The position numbers were made by a program, and so were the translations under genes. The notes beneath the pieces were generated by a model. It had not been told where the DNA came from. It saw only the letters and a program-made list of their open reading frames with translations, and searched no databases. 53,348 bases of DNA from Oceanicoccus sp. (lineage in GTDB: Bacteria; Pseudomonadota; Gammaproteobacteria; Pseudomonadales; Dasaniaceae), in NCBI RefSeq assembly GCF_029238675.1, contig NZ_JAQWFR010000013.1:1-53348 (forward strand), given 5' to 3'. Positions 44,519-53,169 of the stretch are shown here, one piece after another; position 1 is the stretch's first letter; each line of letters opens with the position of its first letter.

Positions 44519-45739
44519 ATGGCGACAAGTGGCCCCATGACAAATCAACTCCCAGTATTAAAACTCAAAGCCAATGCCGACCGGCGCTTGCGGGCAGGTC
44601 ATCTTTGGATTTACAGCAACGAAGTGGATGTTGATAAAACGCCGCTGAAAAATTTTGAGCCGGGCCAGCAAATTGCTGTAGAAAGTGCCACCGGCAAAGC
44701 GATGGGTGTGGCCTATATCAACCCCCACAGTTTAATCTGCGCACGCTTATTCAGTCGCGAAACCAAATACCGTTTAGATAAGTCATTATTCGTTCATCGT
44801 TTAAATATCGCCTTAAGCCTGCGTGAAGCCGTCACCGATCAACCTTATTACCGTTTAGTGTATGGGGACAGTGACTTTTTACCGGGTTTGGTGGTGGATC
44901 GTTTTGGTGATGTGCTGGTTGTGCAAATTGCTACGGTTGGTATGGAGTTGGTAAAAGATGAATTGATAGAAGCTTTGGTGCAGACATTAAAGCCCTCTGG
45001 CATTTTGCTGAAAAATGATTCACGCATTAGAAAGGCTGAAGAGTTACCGGAGTATGTAGAAGTGGCTTATGGCGAAGTGCCTAAGCAAGTGCCCGCTATT
45101 GAAAATGGTGTGCATTTTAATATCCCGGTTTTTGATGGGCAAAAAACCGGTTGGTTTTATGACCACCGTGCCAGTCGCGCTCGTTTGGCTGACTATGTAA
45201 AAGGCAAACGTGTATTGGATGTGTTTAGCTATGTTGGCGGTTGGGGGGTGCAGGCGGCAGCATTCGGTGCAGAGTCGGTTCTCTGTGTTGATGCATCCGA
45301 GTTTGCTCTTGACCAGGTTGAAGTCAATGCTGAATTAAATAGCGTCAGGGAAAATGTAGGAACGCTGCAAGGCAATGCCTTTGATGCCATGAAAATGCTA
45401 AAAGATGAAGGCGAGCGTTTTGATGTGGTGATTATTGATCCGCCGGCGTTTATTCCCAAGCGCAAAGATATTAAAAGTGGGGAACAGGCTTATCGACGTG
45501 CTAATGAGTTGGCGATCCGTTTGCTTAATAAAGGCGGGATTTTAGTGTCCGGCTCCTGCTCCATGCATCTGGGTCGCGATCGGCTAACGGATATTTTAAG
45601 AGCTTGCGCCCGTCACCTTGACCGCGATATTCAAATTCTGGAGCAGGGCGGACAAACCTTTGATCATCCAGTGCATCCGGCTATTCCCGAAACGGAGTAT
45701 TTAAAGGCAGTGTTTGCCCGGGTGCTGACGGCAAGCTAA
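44519..45739 (+). CDS. RlmI-type 23S rRNA (cytosine) methyltransferase
   Basis: 406 aa SAM-dependent methyltransferase with an N-terminal PUA-like domain (LRAGHLWIYSNEVD). Family core: DSDFLPGLVVDRFGDVLVVQIA, EVAYGEVPKQVPAIENGVHFNIP, GQKTGWFYDHRASRARLADYV, motif I VLDVFSYVGGWGVQAA, and catalytic VIIDPPAF. RlmI methylates C1962 of 23S rRNA (m5C) in E. coli; the same substrate is likely but unproven. Start: ATG 44519, or ATG 44537 (MTNQLPVLKLK), neither with a clear ribosome binding site. The repeat ends 7 bp upstream, so it may have displaced the original leader. Confidence 0.9.
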   Translation: MATSGPMTNQLPVLKLKANADRRLRAGHLWIYSNEVDVDKTPLKNFEPGQQIAVESATGKAMGVAYINPHSLICARLFSRETKYRLDKSLFVHRLNIALSLREAVTDQPYYRLVYGDSDFLPGLVVDRFGDVLVVQIATVGMELVKDELIEALVQTLKPSGILLKNDSRIRKAEELPEYVEVAYGEVPKQVPAIENGVHFNIPVFDGQKTGWFYDHRASRARLADYVKGKRVLDVFSYVGGWGVQAAAFGAESVLCVDASEFALDQVEVNAELNSVRENVGTLQGNAFDAMKMLKDEGERFDVVIIDPPAFIPKRKDIKSGEQAYRRANELAIRLLNKGGILVSGSCSMHLGRDRLTDILRACARHLDRDIQILEQGGQTFDHPVHPAIPETEYLKAVFARVLTAS

Positions 45740-45741
45740 CC

Positions 45742-45842
45742 GTCATTCCCGCGAAGACGGGAATCCAGTGCTGTAGATTTCCGCTTTAGCGGAAATAACA
45801 GCATAAGCATGCAGGCTGGATTCCCGCCTTCGCGGGAATGAC
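45742..45842. repeat. Full-length palindromic repeat filling a convergent gap
   Basis: Arms GTCATTCCCGCGAAGACGGG and CCGCCTTCGCGGGAATGAC around TTTCCGCTTTAGCGGAAATAACAGCATAAGCATGCAGG. It occupies all but 6 bp of the gap between the stops of the RlmI-type gene and the HAD gene, and may act as a two-way terminator. Confidence 0.93.
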
Positions 45843-45846
45843 GGTG

Positions 45847-46500
45847 TTATCTCAAACTAATCACCGGCCATCCCTGACTCTCAGCATACTGAGTCAAGGC
45901 CTCATCCGCATCCACCGCCACCGGGTAATCCACAATCTCCAACAAAGGCAAATCATTCCTGGAGTCACTATAAAAGTAACTCCCCTCCAACGAATGCCTG
46001 GTTTCCGCCAGCCATTCATTCAACCGTTCAACCTTGCCTGCCTGAAAACAAGGCGTACCCGCCACCCTGCCGGTATAGGCACCATCAATAAATTCAGGCT
46101 CCGTCGCCAGGATATGATCAACACCCATACTTTCGGCAATTGGCTCAGTCACAAAACGATTGGTGGCCGTAATAATCAGCAGAAAATCACCTTGGTCGCG
46201 GTGCTTCTTTAGCAGGGCATCTGCCTTGGTTAGACGCATCGGGGCAACCACCTGCTTCATAAACAACTGATGCCAGGCATCCAGCTGCGCTTTAGGGTGT
46301 TGAGACAGGGGCTTTAGAGCAAATTCCAGAAATTCAAAGACATTCATCGCCCCCTGCTGATACTGCTCAAAGAAGTAATCATTGGCCTTTTGGTAGGCAT
46401 CAGCGTCGACTATGCCTTGATCTACCAGAAACTGGCCCCAGGCATGGTCGCTGTCCCCACCTAAAAGAGTATTGTCGAGATCAAAAATGGCAAGGGTCAC
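45847..46500 (-). CDS. HAD-superfamily IB phosphatase (SerB/CicA-like)
   Basis: 217 aa. Catalytic motif I FDLDNTLLGGDSD at the N-terminus, motif II in LLIITATNR, and motif III/IV in YFYSDSRNDLPLLEIVDYPVAVDAD. Resembles the CicA/phosphoserine-phosphatase-like subgroup TIGR01490. The substrate is unknown. The start is GTG at 46500, with GGAG about 8 nt upstream. Divergent from rppH, as in Pseudomonas. Too short for the SerB N-terminal domain, so not the usual serB. Confidence 0.87.
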   Translation of the reverse strand: MTLAIFDLDNTLLGGDSDHAWGQFLVDQGIVDADAYQKANDYFFEQYQQGAMNVFEFLEFALKPLSQHPKAQLDAWHQLFMKQVVAPMRLTKADALLKKHRDQGDFLLIITATNRFVTEPIAESMGVDHILATEPEFIDGAYTGRVAGTPCFQAGKVERLNEWLAETRHSLEGSYFYSDSRNDLPLLEIVDYPVAVDADEALTQYAESQGWPVISLR

Positions 46501-46674
46501 AGAAGCTGCTCCAAAAGGTCAGTGTCATCAGTTTGTAATGGCCGCATAGCATACTGGTGACGATGTTCTTTTGCATCCCCGAAAGCCCCATAGCAGCCTG
46601 AAAAATCATCCGATTTCTATAAATCCCCGATTTATGGAACAATAGATGCTTTGTAATATGGCCTTGCAGCCTAA

Positions 46675-46701
46675 CTTGCCGTCCAATTAACCATCGGCAA
46701 G
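46675..46701 (+). promoter_or_regulatory. Hairpin in the rppH leader
   Basis: CTTGCCG (46675-46681) pairs perfectly with CGGCAAG (46695-46701) around a 13-nt loop, 20 nt upstream of the rppH ribosome binding site. The role is unknown; there is no T-run. Confidence 0.45.
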
Positions 46702-46731
46702 ACAACCACTGCGAGAGTTTTGGAGTAGCCA

Positions 46732-47235
46732 TTGATTGATTCAGAGGGGTTTCGCGCCAATGTTGGCATAATAATAGCCAACGCCAAAGGCGAAGTATTA
46801 TGGGCCAGGCGAGTAGGGCAAGACGCTTGGCAGTTTCCGCAAGGTGGTATTCAAGAAGGGGAGAGCGCAAAGCAGGCGCTATTCCGCGAGCTAAAAGAAG
46901 AAGTCGGGTTAACCGCAAAAGATGTCGAAGTAGTGGCCTGTACCCGGGGGTGGTTGCGTTATCGTTTGCCGCAGCGCCTGATCCGCCGGGATAGCAAGCC
47001 ACTGTGCATTGGTCAAAAACAAAAATGGTTTTTGTTACGGATGTTAGCGGACGATGCCAGTGTTCGTTTTGATAACGATCATAAGCCGGAGTTTGATAGC
47101 TGGCAGTGGGCCAGTTATTGGTACCCGTTGGGTCAGGTCATTCCTTTTAAGCGCGAAGTCTATCGTCGCGCACTAAAAGAATTGGCGCCCAGACACAGCC
47201 GCATGGTTGTTGATGCGGCTGCGCAAAATGACTGA
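46732..47235 (+). CDS. rppH: RNA pyrophosphohydrolase
   Basis: Nudix hydrolase removing pyrophosphate from 5' ends of RNA, triggering decay. 167 aa. Nudix box [23 protein letters not shown] (about 38-60). N-terminus [36 protein letters not shown] and [27 protein letters not shown] all match RppH. The start is TTG at 46732 with GGAG 6 nt upstream; homology begins exactly there (E. coli MIDDDGYRPN). A rare start codon may reduce translation. Followed 31 bp later by ptsP, a conserved pair. Confidence 0.95.
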   Translation: MIDSEGFRANVGIIIANAKGEVLWARRVGQDAWQFPQGGIQEGESAKQALFRELKEEVGLTAKDVEVVACTRGWLRYRLPQRLIRRDSKPLCIGQKQKWFLLRMLADDASVRFDNDHKPEFDSWQWASYWYPLGQVIPFKREVYRRALKELAPRHSRMVVDAAAQND

Positions 47236-47266
47236 GAACGACCAACAAGGACTAAGAGTTAACTAA

Positions 47267-49564
47267 ATGCAAAAAAACATGCTCGACTCGCTACGCAGTA
47301 TTGTTCAGGAAGTAAATACTGCCGACCACTTGCAATCGGTATTAGATATTACCGTGGCGCGAGTGCAAGATACGATGGGCACAGAAGTTTGCTCTATTTA
47401 CCTGCGCGAATCGACCCAGGGTCGCTATGTCTTTAGTGCCACCGAAGGTCTGAATAAAGAATTTGTCGGTAAAATTTCCATGGCCCCAACCGAGGGTCTG
47501 GTCGGTCAGGTAGCGGCACGAGAAGAGCCGCTCAACCTGGAAAACGCCGAGTCCCATCCCCAGTTTTTATTTATGCCCGGTATTGGCGAAGAACGCTACA
47601 GTGCATTTTTGGGTGTGCCTATTATCCACCAGCGCAATGTGTTGGGTGTGCTGGTTATCCAGCAACAAACCCGCCGCCGGTTTGATGAAGATGATGAAGC
47701 TTTTCTGGTAACGGTTTCCGCGCAGTTAGCCGGTGTTATTGCCCACGCCCAGGCGACGGGTTTATTAGTTGCGCTGGATGATAGCGGCGAGCGTCAGGGC
47801 AGTGCCAGGTTTCGCGGTGTGGCCGGTGCGCCGGGTATTGCCATTGGTCATGCGATTGTAGTGGCGCCCACCGCTGACCTTAACTCCGTGCCAATGCGTC
47901 GCAGCAAAGATATTCAGGATGAGCTGGATTTTTTCCATGAATGTTTAGAGGCCGTTAGGGAAGATATCAAAGCACTGGGGCGCAAACTGGCAACCCGTCT
48001 GGCGAAAGAAGAGCGGGCACTGTTTGATGTTTATCTAAGTATGTTAGCCGATGACGCCCTGGCCGCTGAAGTGGATGTACATATTCTTCAGGGTGAGTGG
48101 GCCCAGGGTGCTTTAAGTAAAGTTATTCTTAAACACGTTCGCACCTTTGAAATGATGGAAGATGCCTACTTAAAAGAGCGGGCTACTGATGTAAAAGATT
48201 TAGGTCGCAGGGTGTTATCGTATTTACAGGCTGCTAATAGCGGGCCTGTAGATTATCCCGAGCGCACAGTTTTAGTGGGTGAAGAGCTGACAGCCTCCAT
48301 GTTGGGCGAAGTTCCCCCTGAAAATTTAGTGGGCCTGATTTCCGTTCGTGGTTCCAGTAATTCCCATGTTGCCATTCTTGCGCGGTCAATGGGCATACCC
48401 ACAGTGATGGGTGCTGTGGATTTACCCTATACCCAAATTGAAGGCAGTGAAATTATTCTTGATGGCTACAACGGTCATGTTTATTTCAACCCTTCCGCAG
48501 AACTGCAACATCGTTTCCAGACTATCTATGAAGAAGAACTACAGTTTTCAAAAGAACTGGAAGCTTTAAAAGATGAGCCCTGTGTTACCACCGATGATTA
48601 TCGCTTGCCGCTTTGGGTGAATACCGGTTTGCAGGCCGATATTGCCAGATCGTTAGATCGAGGTGCCGAAGGTGTCGGTCTGTTTCGTACTGAAGTGCCT
48701 TTTCTATTGCGCGAACGTTTTCCCAGTGAAGAAGAGCAACGCAAAATATATCGCGACCAGTTAGAAGCTTTTGCCCCTATGCCGGTGACTATGCGAACGC
48801 TGGATGTTGGTGGTGATAAATCGCTGCCGTATTTCCCCATCGAAGAAGATAATCCCTTTTTAGGTTGGCGCGGTATCCGAGTCACACTTGATCACCCGGA
48901 AATTTTCCTGGTGCAAGTACGAGCGATGATGAAAGCCAATGCGGGCTTGGGTAACTTACGCATCATGCTACCAATGATTAGCAGCGTGCCGGAATTGGAA
49001 GAGGCGTTGGAATTAATTTACCGGGCTCATGATGAATTGGTAGAAGAGTTGGATTTTGAATTGGAGTTGCCATTAATTGGTGTGATGGTTGAAGTGCCGG
49101 CCGCAGTTTACCAGGCCAGGCAATTTGCCAAACGGGTTGGTTTTCTTTCCGTAGGCTCTAATGATTTAACTCAGTACCTGCTAGCTGTTGACCGCAATAA
49201 CGCTCGTGTTGCTGATATATACCAGACCTTTCACCCTGCGGTATTGCAGGCCCTGCAACATGTGGTTAACGATGGCCATGCAGAAGGGCGCAAGGTGAGT
49301 ATTTGTGGTGAGTTGGCCGGTGAGCCAGGTGCGGCCGTGTTATTAATGGCCATGGGTTACGATGTGTTATCGATGAACGCCACCACTTTGCCAAAAGTAA
49401 AATCAGTCATTCGTAATATCAGCATGAAAAAAGCCAAAGAAATGCTGGCCCATGTGATGACCTTGGAAAATGCTGCAGAAATTCGCGAGTATATGGAGCA
49501 GTCGATTCAGGAATCCAGCTCCCAGCGTTTAGCTAAAGCGATGATGGTAGACTCAGCGCATTAA
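47267..49564 (+). CDS. ptsP: PTS-Ntr enzyme I (PtsP)
   Basis: 765 aa. A GAF domain (about 1-150) precedes a PEP-utilising enzyme I. Enzyme I signatures: FRGVAGAPGIAIGHA (N-domain start), the phospho-His region VSVRG-type SVRGSSNSHVAILARSMGIPTVMG (His about 367), GAEGVGLFRTEVPFLLRERFPSEEEQ, TLDVGGDKSLPYFP, MLPMISSVPELEEA and SICGELAGEPGA. It starts the nitrogen-related phosphorelay (PtsP to NPr to PtsN), sensing glutamine and 2-oxoglutarate via GAF in E. coli. The repeat starting at 49563 overlaps its last codon, so the stop may have been made by the insertion. Confidence 0.95.
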   Translation: MQKNMLDSLRSIVQEVNTADHLQSVLDITVARVQDTMGTEVCSIYLRESTQGRYVFSATEGLNKEFVGKISMAPTEGLVGQVAAREEPLNLENAESHPQFLFMPGIGEERYSAFLGVPIIHQRNVLGVLVIQQQTRRRFDEDDEAFLVTVSAQLAGVIAHAQATGLLVALDDSGERQGSARFRGVAGAPGIAIGHAIVVAPTADLNSVPMRRSKDIQDELDFFHECLEAVREDIKALGRKLATRLAKEERALFDVYLSMLADDALAAEVDVHILQGEWAQGALSKVILKHVRTFEMMEDAYLKERATDVKDLGRRVLSYLQAANSGPVDYPERTVLVGEELTASMLGEVPPENLVGLISVRGSSNSHVAILARSMGIPTVMGAVDLPYTQIEGSEIILDGYNGHVYFNPSAELQHRFQTIYEEELQFSKELEALKDEPCVTTDDYRLPLWVNTGLQADIARSLDRGAEGVGLFRTEVPFLLRERFPSEEEQRKIYRDQLEAFAPMPVTMRTLDVGGDKSLPYFPIEEDNPFLGWRGIRVTLDHPEIFLVQVRAMMKANAGLGNLRIMLPMISSVPELEEALELIYRAHDELVEELDFELELPLIGVMVEVPAAVYQARQFAKRVGFLSVGSNDLTQYLLAVDRNNARVADIYQTFHPAVLQALQHVVNDGHAEGRKVSICGELAGEPGAAVLLMAMGYDVLSMNATTLPKVKSVIRNISMKKAKEMLAHVMTLENAAEIREYMEQSIQESSSQRLAKAMMVDSAH

Positions 49565-49600
49565 GCATGCAGGCTGGATTGCCGCCTTCGCGGGAATGAC
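49563..49600. repeat. Right half of a palindromic repeat at the end of ptsP
   Basis: AAGCATGCAGGCTGGATTG plus CCGCCTTCGCGGGAATGAC is the core tail and right arm; the left arm and central hairpin are absent. The TAA of ptsP (49562-49564) lies at the junction. Confidence 0.83.
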
Positions 49601-49606
49601 GGTATG

Positions 49607-50359
49607 CTAGAAACTGTGTGAGCGTATCCCGCTAGTTGCCCCTTTAGCATCAAAACTTTGTTCAAGCCACGCAACCCCGCCATTACGATCAACACATAAA
49701 ACCGTTGAACTGCGCGTGCCATAGTTTTCCGATTGAATAAATCGGCTGGACAGCATCCTTTCCATTTCAATATCAATACCGGTGCTGGGCAGTTCATGGT
49801 CACTGGCCCGTTGCTGGTCCAATAACAGCGTGAGTATTTGTTTCGGGTCTGTCGTCGAGGCAATGATATTTTCAAGGCTCGCCACACCCGTATCCACTTT
49901 AGGCCAGCTGGTATTTAACAAGCTATTACTTAAGCCATGAACCCCTGGGGCCAGCGGTTTAATCTCACCCTGGCGATTGGAATAGTAATAGAGTTGATTC
50001 ATTGTCCCCGCCAATAAATTAAAACCGGCGTACTGCTGTTTTTGCTGATCAATACTCTGCAGGTAACTGACCGTATTGTTATCGCTGCGCAAAAAATCGC
50101 TACATAAATTGCCGCGACTAATGGCATCAGCCGGTACCACAGTGTTTTCCCGGTAATTAGTGACTGCGGCAAAGCGCCCCTGCTTATTCACCCCCATCCA
50201 TGTTCCGCCAGCTTCCAAATCCCTGCCGGCAAACAGCGACGGTGCCTCTGGCCAAAAGTGCCCAGCCTGGGTTGGACGCTGGTAAAACTCATCACGATTG
50301 GCAGCAACGATCAAAGGAAAGTCAGGATGATGTTGATAAGCGAATAAAATTAAGCACAT
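49607..50359 (-). CDS. NRDE/TANGO2-family protein
   Basis: 250 aa. Begins MCLILFAYQHHPDFPLIVAANRDEFYQRPT, with the NRDE motif and a Cys at position 2 that could act as N-terminal nucleophile after Met removal, as in Ntn hydrolases. Further family features: FAGRDLEAGGTWMGVNKQGRFAAVTNYRE, VHGLSNSLLNTSWPKV and YGTRSSTVLCVDRNG. TANGO2 proteins are linked to heme handling, but the bacterial role is not settled. Convergent with ptsP, with half a repeat between them. Divergent from lgt with a short spacer. Confidence 0.87.
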   Translation of the reverse strand: MCLILFAYQHHPDFPLIVAANRDEFYQRPTQAGHFWPEAPSLFAGRDLEAGGTWMGVNKQGRFAAVTNYRENTVVPADAISRGNLCSDFLRSDNNTVSYLQSIDQQKQQYAGFNLLAGTMNQLYYYSNRQGEIKPLAPGVHGLSNSLLNTSWPKVDTGVASLENIIASTTDPKQILTLLLDQQRASDHELPSTGIDIEMERMLSSRFIQSENYGTRSSTVLCVDRNGGVAWLEQSFDAKGATSGIRSHSF

Positions 50360-50447
50360 TGCGGCAGTTTATCACGCTGGCTGTTGGGTGTGGGCTTGGC
50401 TTGCGGCATAATAGGCGCCTCTCGAATTAGCGATGATAACTGGCAGC

Positions 50448-51311
50448 ATGCTTACACACCCCAACTTCGACCCGGTGGCGGTTTCACTAGGGCCCATTTC
50501 AATACATTGGTATGGACTAATGTATTTACTGGCCTTTGCCTCTGCCTGGTTTTTGGCCTCACGTCGCGCCGGTTTTGATTACACGCCTATCAATCGCAAA
50601 CAGATAGATGACCTGATTTTTTACGGTGCCTTAGGGGTAGTGTTAGGTGGGCGCTTTGGCTATGTGTTTTTTTACAACTTTGATAAGTTTTTAGATAACC
50701 CCCTGTGGCTATTAAAAGTGTGGGAAGGGGGCATGTCCTTCCATGGTGGCTTTTTGGGGGTGATGGTGGCGATGATCATCTATGCTCGCCGACTGAACTT
50801 ACAGCCGGGCCAGATGCTGGACTTTGTAGTGCCAATAGTACCGCTCGGTTTGGGCTTTGGCCGTATCGGTAATTTTATTGGCCAGGAATTATGGGGCCGC
50901 CAGGCAGACCCTGAGCTAGTACCCTGGGCGATGATTTTCCCCGCTGACCCCAGCGGTTTGGCCCGCCACCCTTCGCAGCTATACCAGGCAGGCCTGGAAG
51001 GGTTATTACTTTTTTTAATTGTCTACGGTTTCTCTCGCCGGTCGCGGCCAGTATGGTCAGTGTCCGGAGTCTTTATGGTGGCTTATGGCTGCTTTCGGTT
51101 TATCGTTGAGTTTTTCCGCCAGCCCGATGGCCATATTGGCTTTGATGCTTTTGGTTGGTTAACCCGGGGGCAGTTGCTGTCACTGCCGATGATAGTCGCG
51201 GGGATACTGCTGATTGTTTATGCTTACCGCCATGCATCAGCTCCGCCGGCGCCAAAATCTACTGCGGTAACAAAAACCAAAAGATCTAAAAAGAACAAAC
51301 GCAAAAAATAG
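50448..51311 (+). CDS. lgt: Prolipoprotein diacylglyceryl transferase
   Basis: Inner-membrane enzyme adding diacylglycerol to the lipobox Cys of lipoproteins. Start ATG 50448 (MLTHPNFDPVAVSLGPISIHWYGLMYLLAF) matches the family; an ATG five codons upstream (50433) is less likely. Neither has a good ribosome binding site. Features: HWYGLMYLLAF, the GGRFGYVFFYN loop, GGMSFHGGFLGV, and GLGFGRIGNFIGQELWGRQ (the key Arg-Ile-Gly-Asn is kept, while the usual FIN is FIG). The last about 22 residues are Lys-rich (KTKRSKKNKRKK), an unusual cytoplasmic tail. About 287 aa. thyA follows 21 bp later. Confidence 0.94.
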   Translation: MLTHPNFDPVAVSLGPISIHWYGLMYLLAFASAWFLASRRAGFDYTPINRKQIDDLIFYGALGVVLGGRFGYVFFYNFDKFLDNPLWLLKVWEGGMSFHGGFLGVMVAMIIYARRLNLQPGQMLDFVVPIVPLGLGFGRIGNFIGQELWGRQADPELVPWAMIFPADPSGLARHPSQLYQAGLEGLLLFLIVYGFSRRSRPVWSVSGVFMVAYGCFRFIVEFFRQPDGHIGFDAFGWLTRGQLLSLPMIVAGILLIVYAYRHASAPPAPKSTAVTKTKRSKKNKRKK

Positions 51312-51332
51312 CGCAATGAGGTTTAACAAGGC

Positions 51333-52172
51333 ATGAAACAATATCTGGAATTAATTCAGGACGTCATTGATAACGGTACCGATAAAGGCGACAGAACCGG
51401 TGTGGGCACTCGTTCTGTATTTGGCCGCCAACTGCGGTTTGACTTAAGCGAAGGTTTTCCGCTGGTAACCACCAAGAAAATTCACCTGAAAAGTATTATT
51501 TATGAGCTGATCTGGTTCTTAAATGGCAGTACCGATAACAACTGGTTAAAAGAACGTGGCGTATCGATTTGGGACGAGTGGGCTTTGCCTGATGGCGACC
51601 TGGGCCCCATCTACGGCAAGCAATGGCGCAGCTGGGAATGCCCCGATGGCTCCACCATCGACCAGATCAGCGATTTGATTCGCACGATTAAAACCAAGCC
51701 CGACTCTCGCCGCCTGATTGTCAGTGGCTGGAACCCGGCGGACCTGCCCGATGAATCCATTGGCCCGCAAGAAAATGCCGAGCAAGGTCGCGCTGCGCTG
51801 CCTCCCTGTCATACTTTATTTCAGTTCTATGTACTGGACGGCAAGCTGTCCTGCCAGCTCTACCAGCGCAGCGCTGACCTGTTTTTAGGGGTGCCTTTTA
51901 ATATCGCCAGCTATGCCTTGCTAACCCATATGGTGGCCCAGCAATGCGATCTGGAAGTGGGCGACTTTGTTCATACCTTTGGTGACTGCCACCTGTATAG
52001 CAACCATCTAACGGATGAGATTGCTTTTGAGCAGCTTAAGCGTGAGCCGCGCTCATTGCCCAAGCTGGTCATCAAGCGTAAACCTGGTTCGATATTTGGA
52101 TATGACTTTGAGGATTTTGCCTTTGAGGGCTATGAGCCGCACCCGTTAATTAAAGCGCCTATTGCTGTGTAG
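51333..52172 (+). CDS. thyA: Thymidylate synthase
   Basis: Makes dTMP from dUMP using methylene-THF. 279 aa, about 15 longer than E. coli ThyA because of an insert ([15 protein letters not shown]) just before the catalytic loop. Active site [13 protein letters not shown] with Cys159. Also [58 protein letters not shown] and [12 protein letters not shown]. Coupled to lgt upstream, the conserved lgt-thyA order. A repeat separates it from folA, which regenerates the folate it oxidises. Confidence 0.97.
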   Translation: MKQYLELIQDVIDNGTDKGDRTGVGTRSVFGRQLRFDLSEGFPLVTTKKIHLKSIIYELIWFLNGSTDNNWLKERGVSIWDEWALPDGDLGPIYGKQWRSWECPDGSTIDQISDLIRTIKTKPDSRRLIVSGWNPADLPDESIGPQENAEQGRAALPPCHTLFQFYVLDGKLSCQLYQRSADLFLGVPFNIASYALLTHMVAQQCDLEVGDFVHTFGDCHLYSNHLTDEIAFEQLKREPRSLPKLVIKRKPGSIFGYDFEDFAFEGYEPHPLIKAPIAV

Positions 52173-52179
52173 AATCCCA

Positions 52180-52253
52180 GTCATTCCCGCGCAGGCGGGA
52201 ATCTACTGGCCTGAGTGGCATGCAGTCTGGGTTCCCGCCTGCGCGGGAATGAC
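52180..52253. repeat. 74-bp palindromic repeat, shortened core
   Basis: Arms GTCATTCCCGCGCAGGCGGG and CGCCTGCGCGGGAATGAC around ATCTACTGGCCTGAGTGGCATGCAG (a partial core with the GCATGCAG tail). Both arms carry the same GCAGGC/GCCTGC loop, changed together. Between thyA and folA. Confidence 0.9.
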
Positions 52254-52301
52254 AGGTGTGGTTAAGAGGCGGCGCCATGCAAATAAGAGAAAGTGTTAGT
52301 T

Positions 52302-52826
52302 ATGAGTGAAGAGTTTGAAGTACGCATAGCCATGATTGTTGCCATGGCAGAAAACAGGGTCATTGGCCGCAATAACCAGCTACCCTGGTATCTGCCTAAC
52401 GACCTTAAATATTTTAAAGCCGTCACCATGGGCAAGCCCATTATTATGGGCCGCAAAACCTATGAATCCATCGGTAAACCGCTGCCTGGGCGAACCAATA
52501 TCGTGGTGACCACTCAGCCAAGTTGGACCGCTGACGGTGTGCGCGTTGCCCACAGTATTGATGAAGCTCTAACATTGGCACAAAGTGTGGCTATCGTAGA
52601 GGGTGCTGATGAGGTGATGATTATCGGCGGCGCCCAACTTTATACCGACATGTTAGACCGGGTAGAGAGGCTATATTTGACCCTGATTCATGCTGAAGTT
52701 GAAGGTGATGCCCACTTCCCTGAGTTGGATTTATCCCTCTGGAATCCCCTTTCCAGGGAAGATTTTGCCGCCGAAGGTCCAAATCCATACGACTATAGCT
52801 TTGCGGTTTATGGTTGCAATGATTAA
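52302..52826 (+). CDS. folA: Dihydrofolate reductase
   Basis: NADPH-dependent reduction of dihydrofolate. Family features: IVAMAENRVIGRNNQLPWYLPNDLKYFKAVTMGKPIIMGRKTYESIGKPLPGRTNIVVTT, then IIGGAQLYTDML and YLTLIHAEVEGDAHFPEL. Homology begins at MIVAMAENRVIG (ATG 52332). ATG 52302 (MSEEFEVRIAM) has purines upstream; a GTG at 52293 is less likely. I give 52302; true length 164-174 aa. Downstream of thyA across a repeat. Confidence 0.94.
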   Translation: MSEEFEVRIAMIVAMAENRVIGRNNQLPWYLPNDLKYFKAVTMGKPIIMGRKTYESIGKPLPGRTNIVVTTQPSWTADGVRVAHSIDEALTLAQSVAIVEGADEVMIIGGAQLYTDMLDRVERLYLTLIHAEVEGDAHFPELDLSLWNPLSREDFAAEGPNPYDYSFAVYGCND

Positions 52827-53169
52827 AAAACAAACATCTTGCTTATTCCTTGATCAGAGCGTCTAAAAGGGACGCTAACATTCAGGCTCAGGCGGTGCTT
52901 TATAGAAATGGTAATTTTTCACAACTTTTTTATATGTTACCGGATTTGGCTTTTTTGATACCGATATACTCGGGATTTTGTCACTTCACTACACAGCTGA
53001 AATTTTAGAATATTTCTATTAATAAAGTGTCTAAAGAGCGTTGCTTCTTTAGAAAGCTTAATATTAAAATGCGTCGCTGTTACTGAGCCGCAAAGGCTAT
53101 TTCGTAATACAAAGGTCCGGTTTTATTAAATCTGCTTTTTCAAACATTCCTGAAGGAAATGCAATCCCC
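52827..53169. other. Intergenic region before the DUF3450 gene
   Basis: A 343-bp gap. It has a small hairpin just after folA (52858-52876) and then AT-rich DNA that should hold the promoter of the next operon. T-runs occur at 52912-52929 and 52948-52955. A possible -35 TTGTCA (about 52979) has no clear -10 partner. No Fur box, repeat copy or ORF with a good start was seen. Confidence 0.5.
52858..52876 (+). terminator. Hairpin after folA, possible terminator
   Basis: AGCGTC pairs with GACGCT around TAAAAGG, 31 bp after the folA stop. The 6-bp stem is perfect but no T-run follows, so termination would be weak or Rho-assisted. Confidence 0.4.

Noticed and set aside
46481..47002. 173-codon minus-strand ORF opposite rppH
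   Set aside because: Antisense to a well-supported Nudix gene and overlapping the HAD gene start; coding signal belongs to rppH.
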